Source: an uncultured Alphaproteobacteria bacterium
Lineage (GTDB): Bacteria; Pseudomonadota; Alphaproteobacteria; Methylaequorales; Methylaequoraceae
NCBI GenBank assembly: GCA_902522465.1
Contig: CABYVV010000001.1
Location: 26,060 to 90,059, forward strand
Reading direction: 5' to 3'
DNA: 64,000 nt
The translations under genes and the position numbers were made by a program. This document shows, in pieces, positions 53,062-62,046 of the stretch (positions within the stretch are counted from its first letter, which is position 1; every line of letters starts with the position of its first letter). The notes below the pieces were generated by a model, which saw nothing but the letters and a program-made list of their open reading frames with translations, was not told the DNA's origin and did no database searches.

Positions 53062-53865
53062 TTATTTGCTCCCTTTTTTTTGTAATGTTCCTCTTGCAGG
53101 ATCATACCCTAAAATTGATAAAATTAAAAATATAAGAGTAAAAATTAAAATCCCAATTGTATACTCTATATTAATCTGCGAATAAAGAGAAAATCTGATT
53201 GATTCCACCGCATAAGTAAATGGGTTATAAAAACATACATAATATAACCATTCACTTGTTTCCTCAATTTTCCACAACGGGTACAACGCTGATGAAGCAA
53301 AAAACATTGGGAAAATAACAAAATTCATAACACCCGCAAAATTTTCTAATTGTTTAATTGCAGAAGATAGAAACATACCTAATGAGCCTAACATCAAACC
53401 AGATACTACCAAAGCAGGCAAAATTGTAAAATATCCTGAAATAGGTGGAATTATATCCCAAAGAGATGCAATTAATAAAAAGGCATAAACTTGCAGTATA
53501 GAAACAAAAACACCAGCTAGTAACTTTGAAATTAACAAAAACCACCTAGGAATAGGACTAACCAACATTGTTTTCATACTGCCCATTTCTCGATCGTAGA
53601 CCATGGAAAGAGAACTCTGCATTCCATTAAACAATTGAATCATCGCAATTAAACCAGGTGCTATATATACTTCATAAGGAATGTAAGTTTCATACGGAGG
53701 AATTATTGCAACGCCAAGTACAGACCTAAATCCCGCAGCAAATATTCCTAGCCAAACTAGTGGCCTAACCAAAGCTGAAAAAAAACGTTCTTTTTGATGT
53801 ATAAACCTTAAAGCCTCTCTCAACACTATTCCCTTAAAACATCTTATGTAAACAATAAGTTCCAT
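53062..53865 (-). CDS. ABC-2 type permease, PQQ-associated
   Basis: The 267-residue membrane protein has about six hydrophobic segments and the ABC-2 signature YEVYIAPGLIAMIQLFNGMQSSLSM, in outline, then MVYDREMGSMKTMLVSPIPRW. YYVCFYNPFTYAVESIRF near the C-terminus is typical. It pairs with the ATPase encoded six bases upstream. Transporters of this type are recurrent in clusters of PQQ-dependent alcohol oxidation; the substrate is unknown. It is directly adjacent to the cupredoxin-like gene with no gap. Confidence 0.87.
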   Translation of the reverse strand: MELIVYIRCFKGIVLREALRFIHQKERFFSALVRPLVWLGIFAAGFRSVLGVAIIPPYETYIPYEVYIAPGLIAMIQLFNGMQSSLSMVYDREMGSMKTMLVSPIPRWFLLISKLLAGVFVSILQVYAFLLIASLWDIIPPISGYFTILPALVVSGLMLGSLGMFLSSAIKQLENFAGVMNFVIFPMFFASSALYPLWKIEETSEWLYYVCFYNPFTYAVESIRFSLYSQINIEYTIGILIFTLIFLILSILGYDPARGTLQKKGSK

Positions 53866-53871
53866 GGTTAT

Positions 53872-54597
53872 TCAAATTCCTACTAGTTTATTAAATGCTT
53901 CTCGAATATTTTTTGTTCTAGTTTTTTTTACGATTTTTGAAACATTGCCAGATTCAATAACTTTTCCCTTATTGATTACAATTACTTTTTCACCCTTATC
54001 TATCTCGTCAATTAAGTGAGTAGCCCAAAGGACCGCTAAATTATCTTTTTTACATAAATTTTTAACATGTTTTAAAATCATTTGCCTAGAACCAATATCT
54101 AGACCTACTGTTGGTTCATCCAAAAGTAAAAGTTTTGGTTTATGAAGCAGTGATCTAGCAATTTCAACCCTTCTTCTTTGACCTCCCGATAATGATCTAA
54201 CTTTACTTTTTATTTTGTCATTCAACTTTATTCTATAGATTTCACTATCGATTCTTTGTTCAGCTTCAGAACTTGCTATACCATGAAGTGATGAATGATA
54301 TTGAAGATTTTCTTTAACACTTAAGTCAAGGTCTAAAGTTGGTTGTTGGAAAACAACTCCAATATGTTTAAGTGCATTAACCGAGTTTAATCTTACATCA
54401 AACCCATATATCTTTATTGTCCCAGAATTATTATTATAAAGTCTCGTAATTAGAGAATATAAAGTTGTTTTACCAGCTCCATTTAATCCTAACAAGACAG
54501 TAAAATCACCTGGGCTTATGTTAAGGCTAACGTCGTCCAGAGCGGTAAAGTCTCCAAAATTGTGGGAAACGTTTTTTATTTCTAACGCAACAGTCAT
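53872..54597 (-). CDS. ABC transporter ATPase, PQQ-associated
   Basis: The 241-residue ATP-binding subunit has Walker A LLGLNGAGKTTLYSL, signature VRSLSGGQRRRVEIARSLL and Walker B LLLLDEPTVGLD, followed by the switch histidine in WATHLIDEI. It fits the PQQ-associated ATPase group (TIGR03864 type) by context. It works with the permease downstream. It starts 27 bases after the beta-propeller gene. Confidence 0.92.
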   Translation of the reverse strand: MTVALEIKNVSHNFGDFTALDDVSLNISPGDFTVLLGLNGAGKTTLYSLITRLYNNNSGTIKIYGFDVRLNSVNALKHIGVVFQQPTLDLDLSVKENLQYHSSLHGIASSEAEQRIDSEIYRIKLNDKIKSKVRSLSGGQRRRVEIARSLLHKPKLLLLDEPTVGLDIGSRQMILKHVKNLCKKDNLAVLWATHLIDEIDKGEKVIVINKGKVIESGNVSKIVKKTRTKNIREAFNKLVGI

Positions 54598-54624
54598 TGT
54601 GCTTAATCTATTAATAAAGCTATA

Positions 54625-55593
54625 CTAATTGGGGCTTATAACAACTCCCCATGGAAACCTTCCTACTTTGACTGACTTTTCAACTTTGAGTTTATCTACG
54701 TTGATGATGGATACATCGTTACTAACCCCATTCGTACTCAACAAAGTCTTTTGGTCTGGGGTAAAAGCAAGTTGCCAAACCCTTTGACCAACAAGCAGAT
54801 ATTTAACTATTTCTTTTGTTTTTTGATCAATCACTGCGATCCTATTAGCTGGGCCCAAGGCAACAAATGTATATTTTCCATCACTTGTATGTCTAACACC
54901 TACGGGTTGAATACTTTCTTCATTAACACCAGGTATCTCAAATCCAATAGTGTGGGTGACCTCTTTTGTACTAGGGTTTATGACTTTAACAGTACCACCA
55001 ATTTCAGCGGAGACCCAAACTTCACTATCATCTGGTGTAAACATTGCAACTCTAGGTCTTGCGTCAACAAGTACATTTTCTGTTATTTCGAGGGTGTCTG
55101 TGTTTATAAAGTGCGCCATATTGGTTGTTTCCGATGTATTGACTAATGTTTTTCCGTTATTGGTTAATCCCATACCTTCGGGCTCAACACCAACTGGGAT
55201 ATCATCAATGATCATCTTGTCATTCATATCAACTACTGTTACCATCGCGTCATCCTCGTTGGCTATGTAGAGAACATCATCATCAGGTGATAAAATAAAA
55301 AGTTCTGGATCAGGTCCTGAGGGTAAATGATATTTTAATTTCAGGGTTTTGGCGTCTCTTACTTCTACCCTGTCATCGTCCGATGCACAAATAAGTACAA
55401 GCTTTCCATCTTTTGACATTATAATGCCCCTCGGACGTTGCCCAACTTTTACTGTCTTAATAACTTTTTTTTTACCAATGTCAATCACACTAACTGTGTT
55501 ATCTTTTTCGTTAGTTATATAAGCAAGGTTCGCTTTAACGCTAGTTAAGTTAAAGCAAAGGAAAGACATGAGTGCAACAAATATAAATTTCAT
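54625..55593 (-). CDS. Periplasmic YVTN beta-propeller protein, PQQ-associated
   Basis: The 322-residue protein has a signal peptide (IFVALMSFLCFNLTSVKA) and seven-bladed-type repeats with the YVTN pattern: LAYITNEKDNTVSVIDIGKKKVIKTVKVG, in outline, VLYIANEDDAMVTVVD, and EVWVSAEIGGTVKVINPSTKEV, in outline. It matches the PQQ-dependent catabolism-associated beta-propeller family (TIGR03866). It probably binds a partner protein or ligand in the periplasm; no enzyme activity is known. Confidence 0.9.
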   Translation of the reverse strand: MKFIFVALMSFLCFNLTSVKANLAYITNEKDNTVSVIDIGKKKVIKTVKVGQRPRGIIMSKDGKLVLICASDDDRVEVRDAKTLKLKYHLPSGPDPELFILSPDDDVLYIANEDDAMVTVVDMNDKMIIDDIPVGVEPEGMGLTNNGKTLVNTSETTNMAHFINTDTLEITENVLVDARPRVAMFTPDDSEVWVSAEIGGTVKVINPSTKEVTHTIGFEIPGVNEESIQPVGVRHTSDGKYTFVALGPANRIAVIDQKTKEIVKYLLVGQRVWQLAFTPDQKTLLSTNGVSNDVSIINVDKLKVEKSVKVGRFPWGVVISPN

Positions 55594-55614
55594 GTTTATA
55601 ATGTATTAAAATTT

Positions 55615-56892
55615 TTAAAATTTACAAGTAGATTCCGGCTGATCTTTTCCCATTGTATCAAGCTCACTGAATGGATGGATGTAACCTTCCTGTGGTGAAA
55701 CAGAAACCATTGACCTTGGTGCAGCTAGCAATATAGGTTGCCTCAACTGACCATTCCATGACCTAAAAGAAACTTTTACACCTTTGTATGCGCCCAAACC
55801 AAATTTACTGCTTAACAAATAATTTTGTACTTTTTTTACATCATCACTTTTTATTCTTGTTATTGTTTCCCCAATGGCTCTTACCGCAGTCCAGGAATGG
55901 TAGTCTACCTCAGTCATCCATCTGCCACTCTCTCTTCTGAATCTATTTTGCATTTGTGTCGCACCCCATTGCTCATGCGTTCGATGCCAAGAACTTGGTC
56001 TCAAACCTTGTGTTCCAACAATTGGTCTTGGATCCCATGTTCTGTAAGCTAAGTACTCTCCAAATTCTCCAGCTTCATCTGCTACGACAAGAACATCATA
56101 ACTTGAGCCTTTTGTGAATATTGGTACTTCCTTTCCAGCTGTTCTTCTTAAATCTGAAGTAAAGTCCCAAGTTTTTTCTTCTTTTATTTTAACATTAAAT
56201 TTTTTTGCTGATTTCTTTAGAGCATCTGCGTATAGTTTGTCAGTTTTTTTTGGACCCGTAACTAAAAACCATTTTTTCCATTTTTTTTTTATTAAATACT
56301 GCGTGAGGGCATCAGCTAAAATAGAATGACTTGGAGAAATATGGAAGATATTTTTCCTACAATCTTCATTTCTCAATGAATCATTTTTTGCCCTCGTATT
56401 AAAAATTATTACATTTTCAATTCCTGGAATCTTCATTAGTGTAAGTAATTCAGCTTCATTTAGGTCTACAACGAAAAATTTTCTTCCTTTTTCCATTAAT
56501 TTTTTGAACTCATTCTCGAGGTTCTCTTGCTTTAAAATTCTGTGAAATTCTATTTTATAGTCATGCCCCAAAAACCTCCCAGTAGTAAGATTATCCTCTA
56601 TTGCTAACTTCACCCCGTAAAAACCCTCATCTTCAAGAATTGGATCAAGATTTGAAAGTACAGGGGGAACTTCCCTTTCCTTGGATATAAAAACTATCTC
56701 GGTTGTAATTGTAATTTCTTTTTGGAAAACTTTTTTACCTCGCTTCTCTCTTGCTTCTTTTCTCTCCCTATCTGCTTTTTTTCTTTCTTCAAGTTGTTGA
56801 ATGGATAGCTCTCTGCTATCTGTGTTTAAGGACAATGAAAAAGCCAAACAAAAGAATATAATTAAAAAAAACTTTGCTCTCATAATTTTCAC
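55615..56892 (-). CDS. ABC transporter substrate-binding-like protein, PQQ-associated
   Basis: The 425-residue periplasmic protein has a signal peptide (FFLIIFFCLAFSLSLN), a lysine/arginine-rich linker (ERKKADRERKEAREKRGKK) and a branched-chain amino-acid-binding fold: FYGVKLAIEDNLTTGRFLG, FHISPSHSILADALTQYL and WFLVTGPKKTDKLYADALKK. It matches the TIGR03863 group linked to PQQ-dependent alcohol metabolism. It is the first gene of the operon that runs to 51973, and is divergent from metZ. Confidence 0.88.
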   Translation of the reverse strand: MKIMRAKFFLIIFFCLAFSLSLNTDSRELSIQQLEERKKADRERKEAREKRGKKVFQKEITITTEIVFISKEREVPPVLSNLDPILEDEGFYGVKLAIEDNLTTGRFLGHDYKIEFHRILKQENLENEFKKLMEKGRKFFVVDLNEAELLTLMKIPGIENVIIFNTRAKNDSLRNEDCRKNIFHISPSHSILADALTQYLIKKKWKKWFLVTGPKKTDKLYADALKKSAKKFNVKIKEEKTWDFTSDLRRTAGKEVPIFTKGSSYDVLVVADEAGEFGEYLAYRTWDPRPIVGTQGLRPSSWHRTHEQWGATQMQNRFRRESGRWMTEVDYHSWTAVRAIGETITRIKSDDVKKVQNYLLSSKFGLGAYKGVKVSFRSWNGQLRQPILLAAPRSMVSVSPQEGYIHPFSELDTMGKDQPESTCKF

Positions 56893-56933
56893 TACTATAA
56901 ATAAATTTTAGAAAATGTTAATCTAAATCTTAT

Positions 56934-58130
56934 ATGAATAAAAAAATTTCGACAGATCTAATTCATGCAGGAAAAATTAGAACAGAGTTCATGGAAACTA
57001 GTGAACCTCTATTTCTTACATCAGGATTTGTATACAACACAGCTGAGGAAGCTGAAGCATCATTTAAAGAAAAAAAAAAAAGGTTTTTGTATTCACGTTT
57101 TGGTAATCCTACAATTGAAATTCTTCAAAATAAACTTGCAAAACTTGAAGGTGCTGAAGCTTGTTGGGCAACTTCAACTGGGATGGCTGCCGTTTTTACA
57201 ATTTTTATGTCCTATTTAAAAAAGGGTGATAGAGTTGTTGCAGGAAGAGCTCTGTTTGGTAGTTGTCATCATATATTAACATCTATACTTCCAAGATTTG
57301 GAATTGAAGTAGAGTTAATTGATGGGAGTGATATTGAATCTTGGGAAAAAGCTCTAAAAAAAAAAACCAAACTAATATTTTTTGAAACACCATCAAATCC
57401 ATGCTTGGAGATTGTAGATATCGAGAATGTTGTAAGTTTAGCAAAAAAACAAAAAACATTAGTTGTCGTAGATAACGTCTTCGCAACTCCAATTCTTCAA
57501 AAACCAATCGAATTTGGTGCTGACGTCGTAATGTATTCGGCAACAAAACATATTGATGGTCAGGGTAGAGTTATGGGCGGAGCAATTCTTGGAAAAAAAA
57601 AATATTGCGATGAAATAATCAAACCATTTATAAGAAACACTGGTCCATCTATTAGTCCATTCAATGCATGGGTACTTATTAAAGGTCTAGATACACTTGA
57701 ACTCAGAATAAAAAAACAATCTGAAAATGCAAAAAAAGTCGTCAATTATCTAGAAAAGTCAGAACACATTGATAAAATTTACTACCCTCATTATAAAAAC
57801 TTCAATCAATTTAGTTTAGCAAAAAAACAAATGAAAGACGGCGGTAATCTTTTATCCTTTGAAATAAAGGCTAAAAAAGAAAAAAAAAAAGAAAAATCAT
57901 TTTCCTTTTTAAATAATTTGTCTTTAATAAACATTTCAAATAATTTAGGAGATACCAAATCACTCATAACCCACCCAGAAACAACTACACACCACAGATT
58001 AAGTCAGATGGAAAAGAAAGTATTAGGAATAAATAAAAATTTGATTAGAATTTCTGTTGGACTTGAAGATGTAGATGACATAATCAGTGACATTGATAAA
58101 GCTTTAAAGAAATCAATGGTAAATAAATGA
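56934..58130 (+). CDS. metZ: O-succinylhomoserine sulfhydrylase
   Basis: The 398-residue PLP enzyme forms homocysteine directly from O-succinylhomoserine and sulfide, using the sulfide made by the sulfite reductase at 3595. FLTSGFVYNTAEEAE, ATSTGMAAVFTIFM, and the cofactor lysine in YSATKHIDGQGRVMGG are family marks; LITHPETTTHHRLSQMEKK closes it. A run of 12 A (57070-57081) is in frame. The 41-base upstream gap is too short for a SAM riboswitch. It overlaps apaG by four bases. O-acetylhomoserine as substrate is possible. Confidence 0.92.
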   Translation: MNKKISTDLIHAGKIRTEFMETSEPLFLTSGFVYNTAEEAEASFKEKKKRFLYSRFGNPTIEILQNKLAKLEGAEACWATSTGMAAVFTIFMSYLKKGDRVVAGRALFGSCHHILTSILPRFGIEVELIDGSDIESWEKALKKKTKLIFFETPSNPCLEIVDIENVVSLAKKQKTLVVVDNVFATPILQKPIEFGADVVMYSATKHIDGQGRVMGGAILGKKKYCDEIIKPFIRNTGPSISPFNAWVLIKGLDTLELRIKKQSENAKKVVNYLEKSEHIDKIYYPHYKNFNQFSLAKKQMKDGGNLLSFEIKAKKEKKKEKSFSFLNNLSLINISNNLGDTKSLITHPETTTHHRLSQMEKKVLGINKNLIRISVGLEDVDDIISDIDKALKKSMVNK

Positions 58131-58513
58131 AGAAAAAATATAAAGTTTCAGTTTTTGTAGAACCAATTTACCTAGAGGATCATTCAGATCCACATGAAGA
58201 TAATTACCTTTGGGCCTACAGAGTTAAAATTAAAAATAATGAGGAAGAAAAAATTAAACTGATCAGTAGACATTGGAAAATTTTTGATTCTAATGGGAAT
58301 CATAAAGAAGTTAAAGGCAAAGGGGTAGTTGGAGAGCAACCAACCATCGAGCCAGGAGATGAATTTGAATATACAAGTGGAACACCATTGAAGACCAGTT
58401 CTGGATTAATGCATGGTAGTTACCAGATGCAAAGTTTTGATGGAAAAGAATTTGAAGTTTCAATACCGGCGTTTTCTTTAGACATTCCAGATAAAGAAAA
58501 TAAATTAAATTAA
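58127..58513 (+). CDS. apaG: ApaG/CorD-family protein
   Basis: The 128-residue protein is a single ApaG immunoglobulin-like domain: WAYRVKIKNNEEEKIKLISRHWKIFDSNG, in outline, VKGKGVVGEQPTIEPGDEFEYTSG, in outline, and GLMHGSYQM. The GxGxxG-like VKGKGVVGEQP is typical. The bacterial role is not settled; it affects magnesium/cobalt resistance and dinucleotide levels in enterobacteria. It overlaps metZ by four bases and lies four bases before trkH. Confidence 0.95.
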   Translation: MKKKYKVSVFVEPIYLEDHSDPHEDNYLWAYRVKIKNNEEEKIKLISRHWKIFDSNGNHKEVKGKGVVGEQPTIEPGDEFEYTSGTPLKTSSGLMHGSYQMQSFDGKEFEVSIPAFSLDIPDKENKLN

Positions 58514-58517
58514 TCGC

Positions 58518-59966
58518 ATGGAAAATTTAAAGTCTTCTTTTTTTATAGTAGGAAATTTATTAGTTTTTTTTTCAATTTATTCATTTATTCCTGGGGTAGT
58601 AGACTATTTTTACGGTGGAACAGACTGGGTTGTATTCTTTGTTATTTCAATTGTCTGCTTATTCACAGGTTTGAATGTGTCTTTTATATTTAAAAGAAAG
58701 GACAAGGATGTTGAAGTGTTATCAGCATTTCTCCTTACATTAATTTCTTGGTTATTACTAACTTTCATAGGTGCCTTGCCTTTTTATTTGGGATCAACTG
58801 CATTATCACTCCCTGACTCACTTTTCGAGTCAATGTCAGGTCTCACTACTACTGGAGCAACGGTTATACAAAATCTTGATACAACCTCAGAATCAATCTT
58901 AATTTGGAGAGCTATGCTTCAATGGCTTGGAGGCATTGGTATAATTGTGATTGCTATTGCTATATTTCCAATATTAAAAATCGGAGGCATGCAACTTTTT
59001 CAGAGTGAATTCAGTTCAAAAGAAGAGAAAGTTCTTCCAAGAACAACAAAAATAGCTACAGGTATAGGTTTGGTTTATTTGTTCTTGACGTTATTGTGTT
59101 CACTTTTACTCCATTTTTCAGGCATGAGTTATTTTGATAGCATTGCACATGGAATGACAATAATAGCAACCGGTGGATTTTCCACAAAAAATATGTCCAT
59201 TGGATTTTTCGACTCAATTTATACTGAATTAGTAACTATAAGTTTTATGATTTTATCTTCACTTCCTTTTATTTTGCTATTTCAATCATTAAGAGGTAAG
59301 CTTTCAGAATTATTCTTGAATTCACAAGTTCAATTTTTTTGTATTGTCATTACAACAGTCACTGTAATTGTAGCATTTTGGCTGAAAAGATATTACGAGG
59401 TTGATTTTCTTCAATCTTTAAGAATTTCAGCTTTTGCTGTTGTATCAATTTCTACAGGAAGTGGTTTTAGTACTTATGATTTTAGTGTTTGGGGCACATT
59501 TACTACATTGCTATTTCTTTTTTTAATGCTAATTGGAGGCTGCTCAGGATCATCAAGTTGTGGGTTAAAAATTTTTAGAGTACAGATTTTAATTAAATCT
59601 GCGTTAACGTTAATAAAAAGAATAATCCAACCTAGAGGTGTCTTTATTTCTACTTATAATGATAGAGAAATCAGTGAAGATGTTCTAAATTCTGTCACTG
59701 GTTACTTTTTTTTATATATTTTTGTTTTTGCAACATTGAGTTTAATATTAGCATTCGATGGCCAAGAAATAGTTACATCTTTATCCGGCGCAGCAGCAAC
59801 TTTAGCAAATGTTGGTCCGGGTCTTAACGAAACAATAGGTCCAAGTGGAAACTATTCTTCAATTTCTAACTTTACAAAAATTTTTTTATGTTTGGGAATG
59901 CTAGTCGGAAGATTGGAACTTTTTCCGATACTAATACTGCTCTCACCTCAACTTTGGAAAAGATAA
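58518..59966 (+). CDS. trkH: TrkH-family potassium uptake protein
   Basis: The 482-residue membrane protein has four repeated pore units, with filter sequences LTTTGATVI, IATGGFSTKN, STGSGFSTYD and ANVGPGLNE. About ten hydrophobic segments are visible. IWRAMLQWLGGIGIIVIAIAIFPILK, in outline, after the first filter is the classic TrkH sequence. It takes up K+ with a cytoplasmic TrkA partner that is not in the window. It converges with argF, five bases apart. Confidence 0.94.
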   Translation: MENLKSSFFIVGNLLVFFSIYSFIPGVVDYFYGGTDWVVFFVISIVCLFTGLNVSFIFKRKDKDVEVLSAFLLTLISWLLLTFIGALPFYLGSTALSLPDSLFESMSGLTTTGATVIQNLDTTSESILIWRAMLQWLGGIGIIVIAIAIFPILKIGGMQLFQSEFSSKEEKVLPRTTKIATGIGLVYLFLTLLCSLLLHFSGMSYFDSIAHGMTIIATGGFSTKNMSIGFFDSIYTELVTISFMILSSLPFILLFQSLRGKLSELFLNSQVQFFCIVITTVTVIVAFWLKRYYEVDFLQSLRISAFAVVSISTGSGFSTYDFSVWGTFTTLLFLFLMLIGGCSGSSSCGLKIFRVQILIKSALTLIKRIIQPRGVFISTYNDREISEDVLNSVTGYFFLYIFVFATLSLILAFDGQEIVTSLSGAAATLANVGPGLNETIGPSGNYSSISNFTKIFLCLGMLVGRLELFPILILLSPQLWKR

Positions 59967-59971
59967 ACCAA

Positions 59972-60877
59972 TTAAATTTCTTTTAAACACCAAAGTAAAA
60001 TAGCTTGATGGACATAGAGTCTATTTTCAGCTTCATTCCAGACGAGGGAATTTTCACCATCCATTACTTCATCTGTAACCTCACAACCCCTGTGTGCTGG
60101 CAAGCAATGAAGAAAAAAGGTCTTTTTGTTAGTCTTTGACAATAGTTCTTTATTGATTTGAAATTTTTTGAATTTTTTTAATCTCTCTGGACTGTTCTTC
60201 ATTCCCATTGAAACCCATGTATCTGTAACAACAACATCAGCATTTTTTACAGCTAAAATTGGATCATCAAAGAGCTTGATTTTAGAACTTTTAATTTTTT
60301 CAATAATTTCTTTTTTTGGAAAATTTCCAACCGGACAAGTAATATTTAAATTATAATTAAAATGTAAACATGAATGAATCCATGAGTTACAAACATTATT
60401 TCCGTCACCTACCCATGAAATATTAATTTTGTCTAATGATTTAAAATTTTCTTGGAGTGTCATTATATCTGCAAGGATTTGACATGGATGACTATCATCA
60501 GTTAAACCATTAATTATCGGAACAGTCGACAACTTACAAAGATCATAAATTTGTTTTTCATCGGACCCTCTGTATACGATTATATCAACATATCTAGACA
60601 AAACTTTGATAGTATCTTCAAGGGACTCTCCCCTCCCCAATTGAGTGTCAGCATGATCTAATATTACAACATCACCATCTAGTTGTTTCATACCCACCTC
60701 AAATGACACTCTTGTTCTAGTAGAAGGTTTCTCAAAGATCATTGCTAATATTTTTTTTTTACTAAACTTTATTTTTCTATAGTCTTTTTTTAATTGATGA
60801 CTTTTCTTTAAAATAGACTTCACCTGTGAACTTTTTAATTCATTTAAATTTAAAAAATGTCTAAATTTGTTGGTCAT
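59972..60877 (-). CDS. argF: Ornithine carbamoyltransferase
   Basis: The 301-residue enzyme makes citrulline in arginine synthesis. EKPSTRTRVSFEVGM (carbamoyl phosphate loop), GLTDDSHPCQILAD and FFLHCLPAHRG (ornithine site) are all intact. ADVVVTDTWVSMG is typical. It is co-transcribed with argD, whose stop is five bases before its start. Length is standard. Confidence 0.97.
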   Translation of the reverse strand: MTNKFRHFLNLNELKSSQVKSILKKSHQLKKDYRKIKFSKKKILAMIFEKPSTRTRVSFEVGMKQLDGDVVILDHADTQLGRGESLEDTIKVLSRYVDIIVYRGSDEKQIYDLCKLSTVPIINGLTDDSHPCQILADIMTLQENFKSLDKINISWVGDGNNVCNSWIHSCLHFNYNLNITCPVGNFPKKEIIEKIKSSKIKLFDDPILAVKNADVVVTDTWVSMGMKNSPERLKKFKKFQINKELLSKTNKKTFFLHCLPAHRGCEVTDEVMDGENSLVWNEAENRLYVHQAILLWCLKEI

Positions 60878-60882
60878 ATGTT

Positions 60883-62046
60883 TTAAAAGTTTGAAAAAGC
60901 CTTATCAATTTTCTCTATCGCTTCTTCCACATGTTTCATTTCTAGTATTAGTGGAGGCAACATCCTAATTACATTTTGGCCGGCTTTTACAGTAAGCAAT
61001 TTTTCTTGTATCAAAGATTTTATCAAAATCTCGTTATTCTCAATAGCTTCTAAACCAATCATTAAACCAATACCTCTGACACCTGAAACAAGTTTGGGAA
61101 ATTTTGGGACAATTTCTTCTTTTAGTAATTTTCTTAGGTTGAAGCCTACCTCTCTTACATGATCAAGAAATTCTTCATTCAAAACAAAATTAAGCACCTC
61201 ATTAGCTACTGCCATCGCCAATGGATTTCCTCCAAATGTTGATCCATGTGATCCAAGTGACATTGATTTTGTTGTTTTATTATCTAACAAAAGAGCACCA
61301 ATAGGAAAACCACCACCTATTCCCTTTGCTATAGCAACAAGGTTTGGGTTTAGCTCTTTGACCCATTCTGTAGCAAGAAATTTTCCTGTTCTTCCTACAC
61401 CACATTGCACCTCATCAAAGAAAAGTAAAATATCATTATCTTTTGCAATTTTCTGTATTTCTCTGAGGTATTGCTTTGAAGCAGGTGTTATTCCTCCCTC
61501 CCCTTGGACTGTTTCTATCATTATAGCGGCTGTTTCTTTATCAATATTTTTTGATATTGCTTTACTATCATTAAATTTAACTTGTTTAAATCCCTTCAAA
61601 ATTGGTTCAAATCCCTCTGTTAATTTTGATTTTCCACTTGCTGAAATTGCCGCATATGTTCTTCCGTGAAATGCGTTTTTTGCACAAATTACCTTTGTCT
61701 TTTTAACATTCTTATTATTGAAATACTTTCTAATAACTTTTATACCGGCTTCCACTGCTTCAGTTCCAGAATTACAAAAGAAAACCGATTTCGCAAAAGA
61801 GTTGTTGGTTATCTTGTTTGCAACTTCCTGTTGATTACCAATTTTGAAAAGGTTTGAACAATGCCATATTTTTTCAGCTTGATCTTTTAAAGCAGATACT
61901 AGTGAAGGATGACTATGACCTAAACTTGTTACACCAATTCCACTTGTAAAATCAAGATATCTAGTTCCTTCTTTTGAATACAAATAAACCCCATCACCAT
62001 GATCAATTTCAATATTTAGAGGATTATATACACCTAAAATACTCAT
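60883..62046 (-). CDS. argD: Acetylornithine aminotransferase
   Basis: The 387-residue class III PLP transaminase converts N-acetylglutamate semialdehyde to N-acetylornithine. FCNSGTEAVEAGIKVIRK, FFDEVQCGVGRTGKF and the cofactor lysine in VAIAKGIGGGFPIGA are present; GSHGSTFGGNPLAMAVA follows. It overlaps the ABC-2 permease gene by one base and precedes argF. It may also serve lysine synthesis. Confidence 0.95.
   Translation of the reverse strand: MSILGVYNPLNIEIDHGDGVYLYSKEGTRYLDFTSGIGVTSLGHSHPSLVSALKDQAEKIWHCSNLFKIGNQQEVANKITNNSFAKSVFFCNSGTEAVEAGIKVIRKYFNNKNVKKTKVICAKNAFHGRTYAAISASGKSKLTEGFEPILKGFKQVKFNDSKAISKNIDKETAAIMIETVQGEGGITPASKQYLREIQKIAKDNDILLFFDEVQCGVGRTGKFLATEWVKELNPNLVAIAKGIGGGFPIGALLLDNKTTKSMSLGSHGSTFGGNPLAMAVANEVLNFVLNEEFLDHVREVGFNLRKLLKEEIVPKFPKLVSGVRGIGLMIGLEAIENNEILIKSLIQEKLLTVKAGQNVIRMLPPLILEMKHVEEAIEKIDKAFSNF

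Noticed and set aside
56893-56933. SAM riboswitch before metZ
   Set aside because: Alphaproteobacterial met genes often have one, but the 41-base gap is too short and shows no suitable stem.
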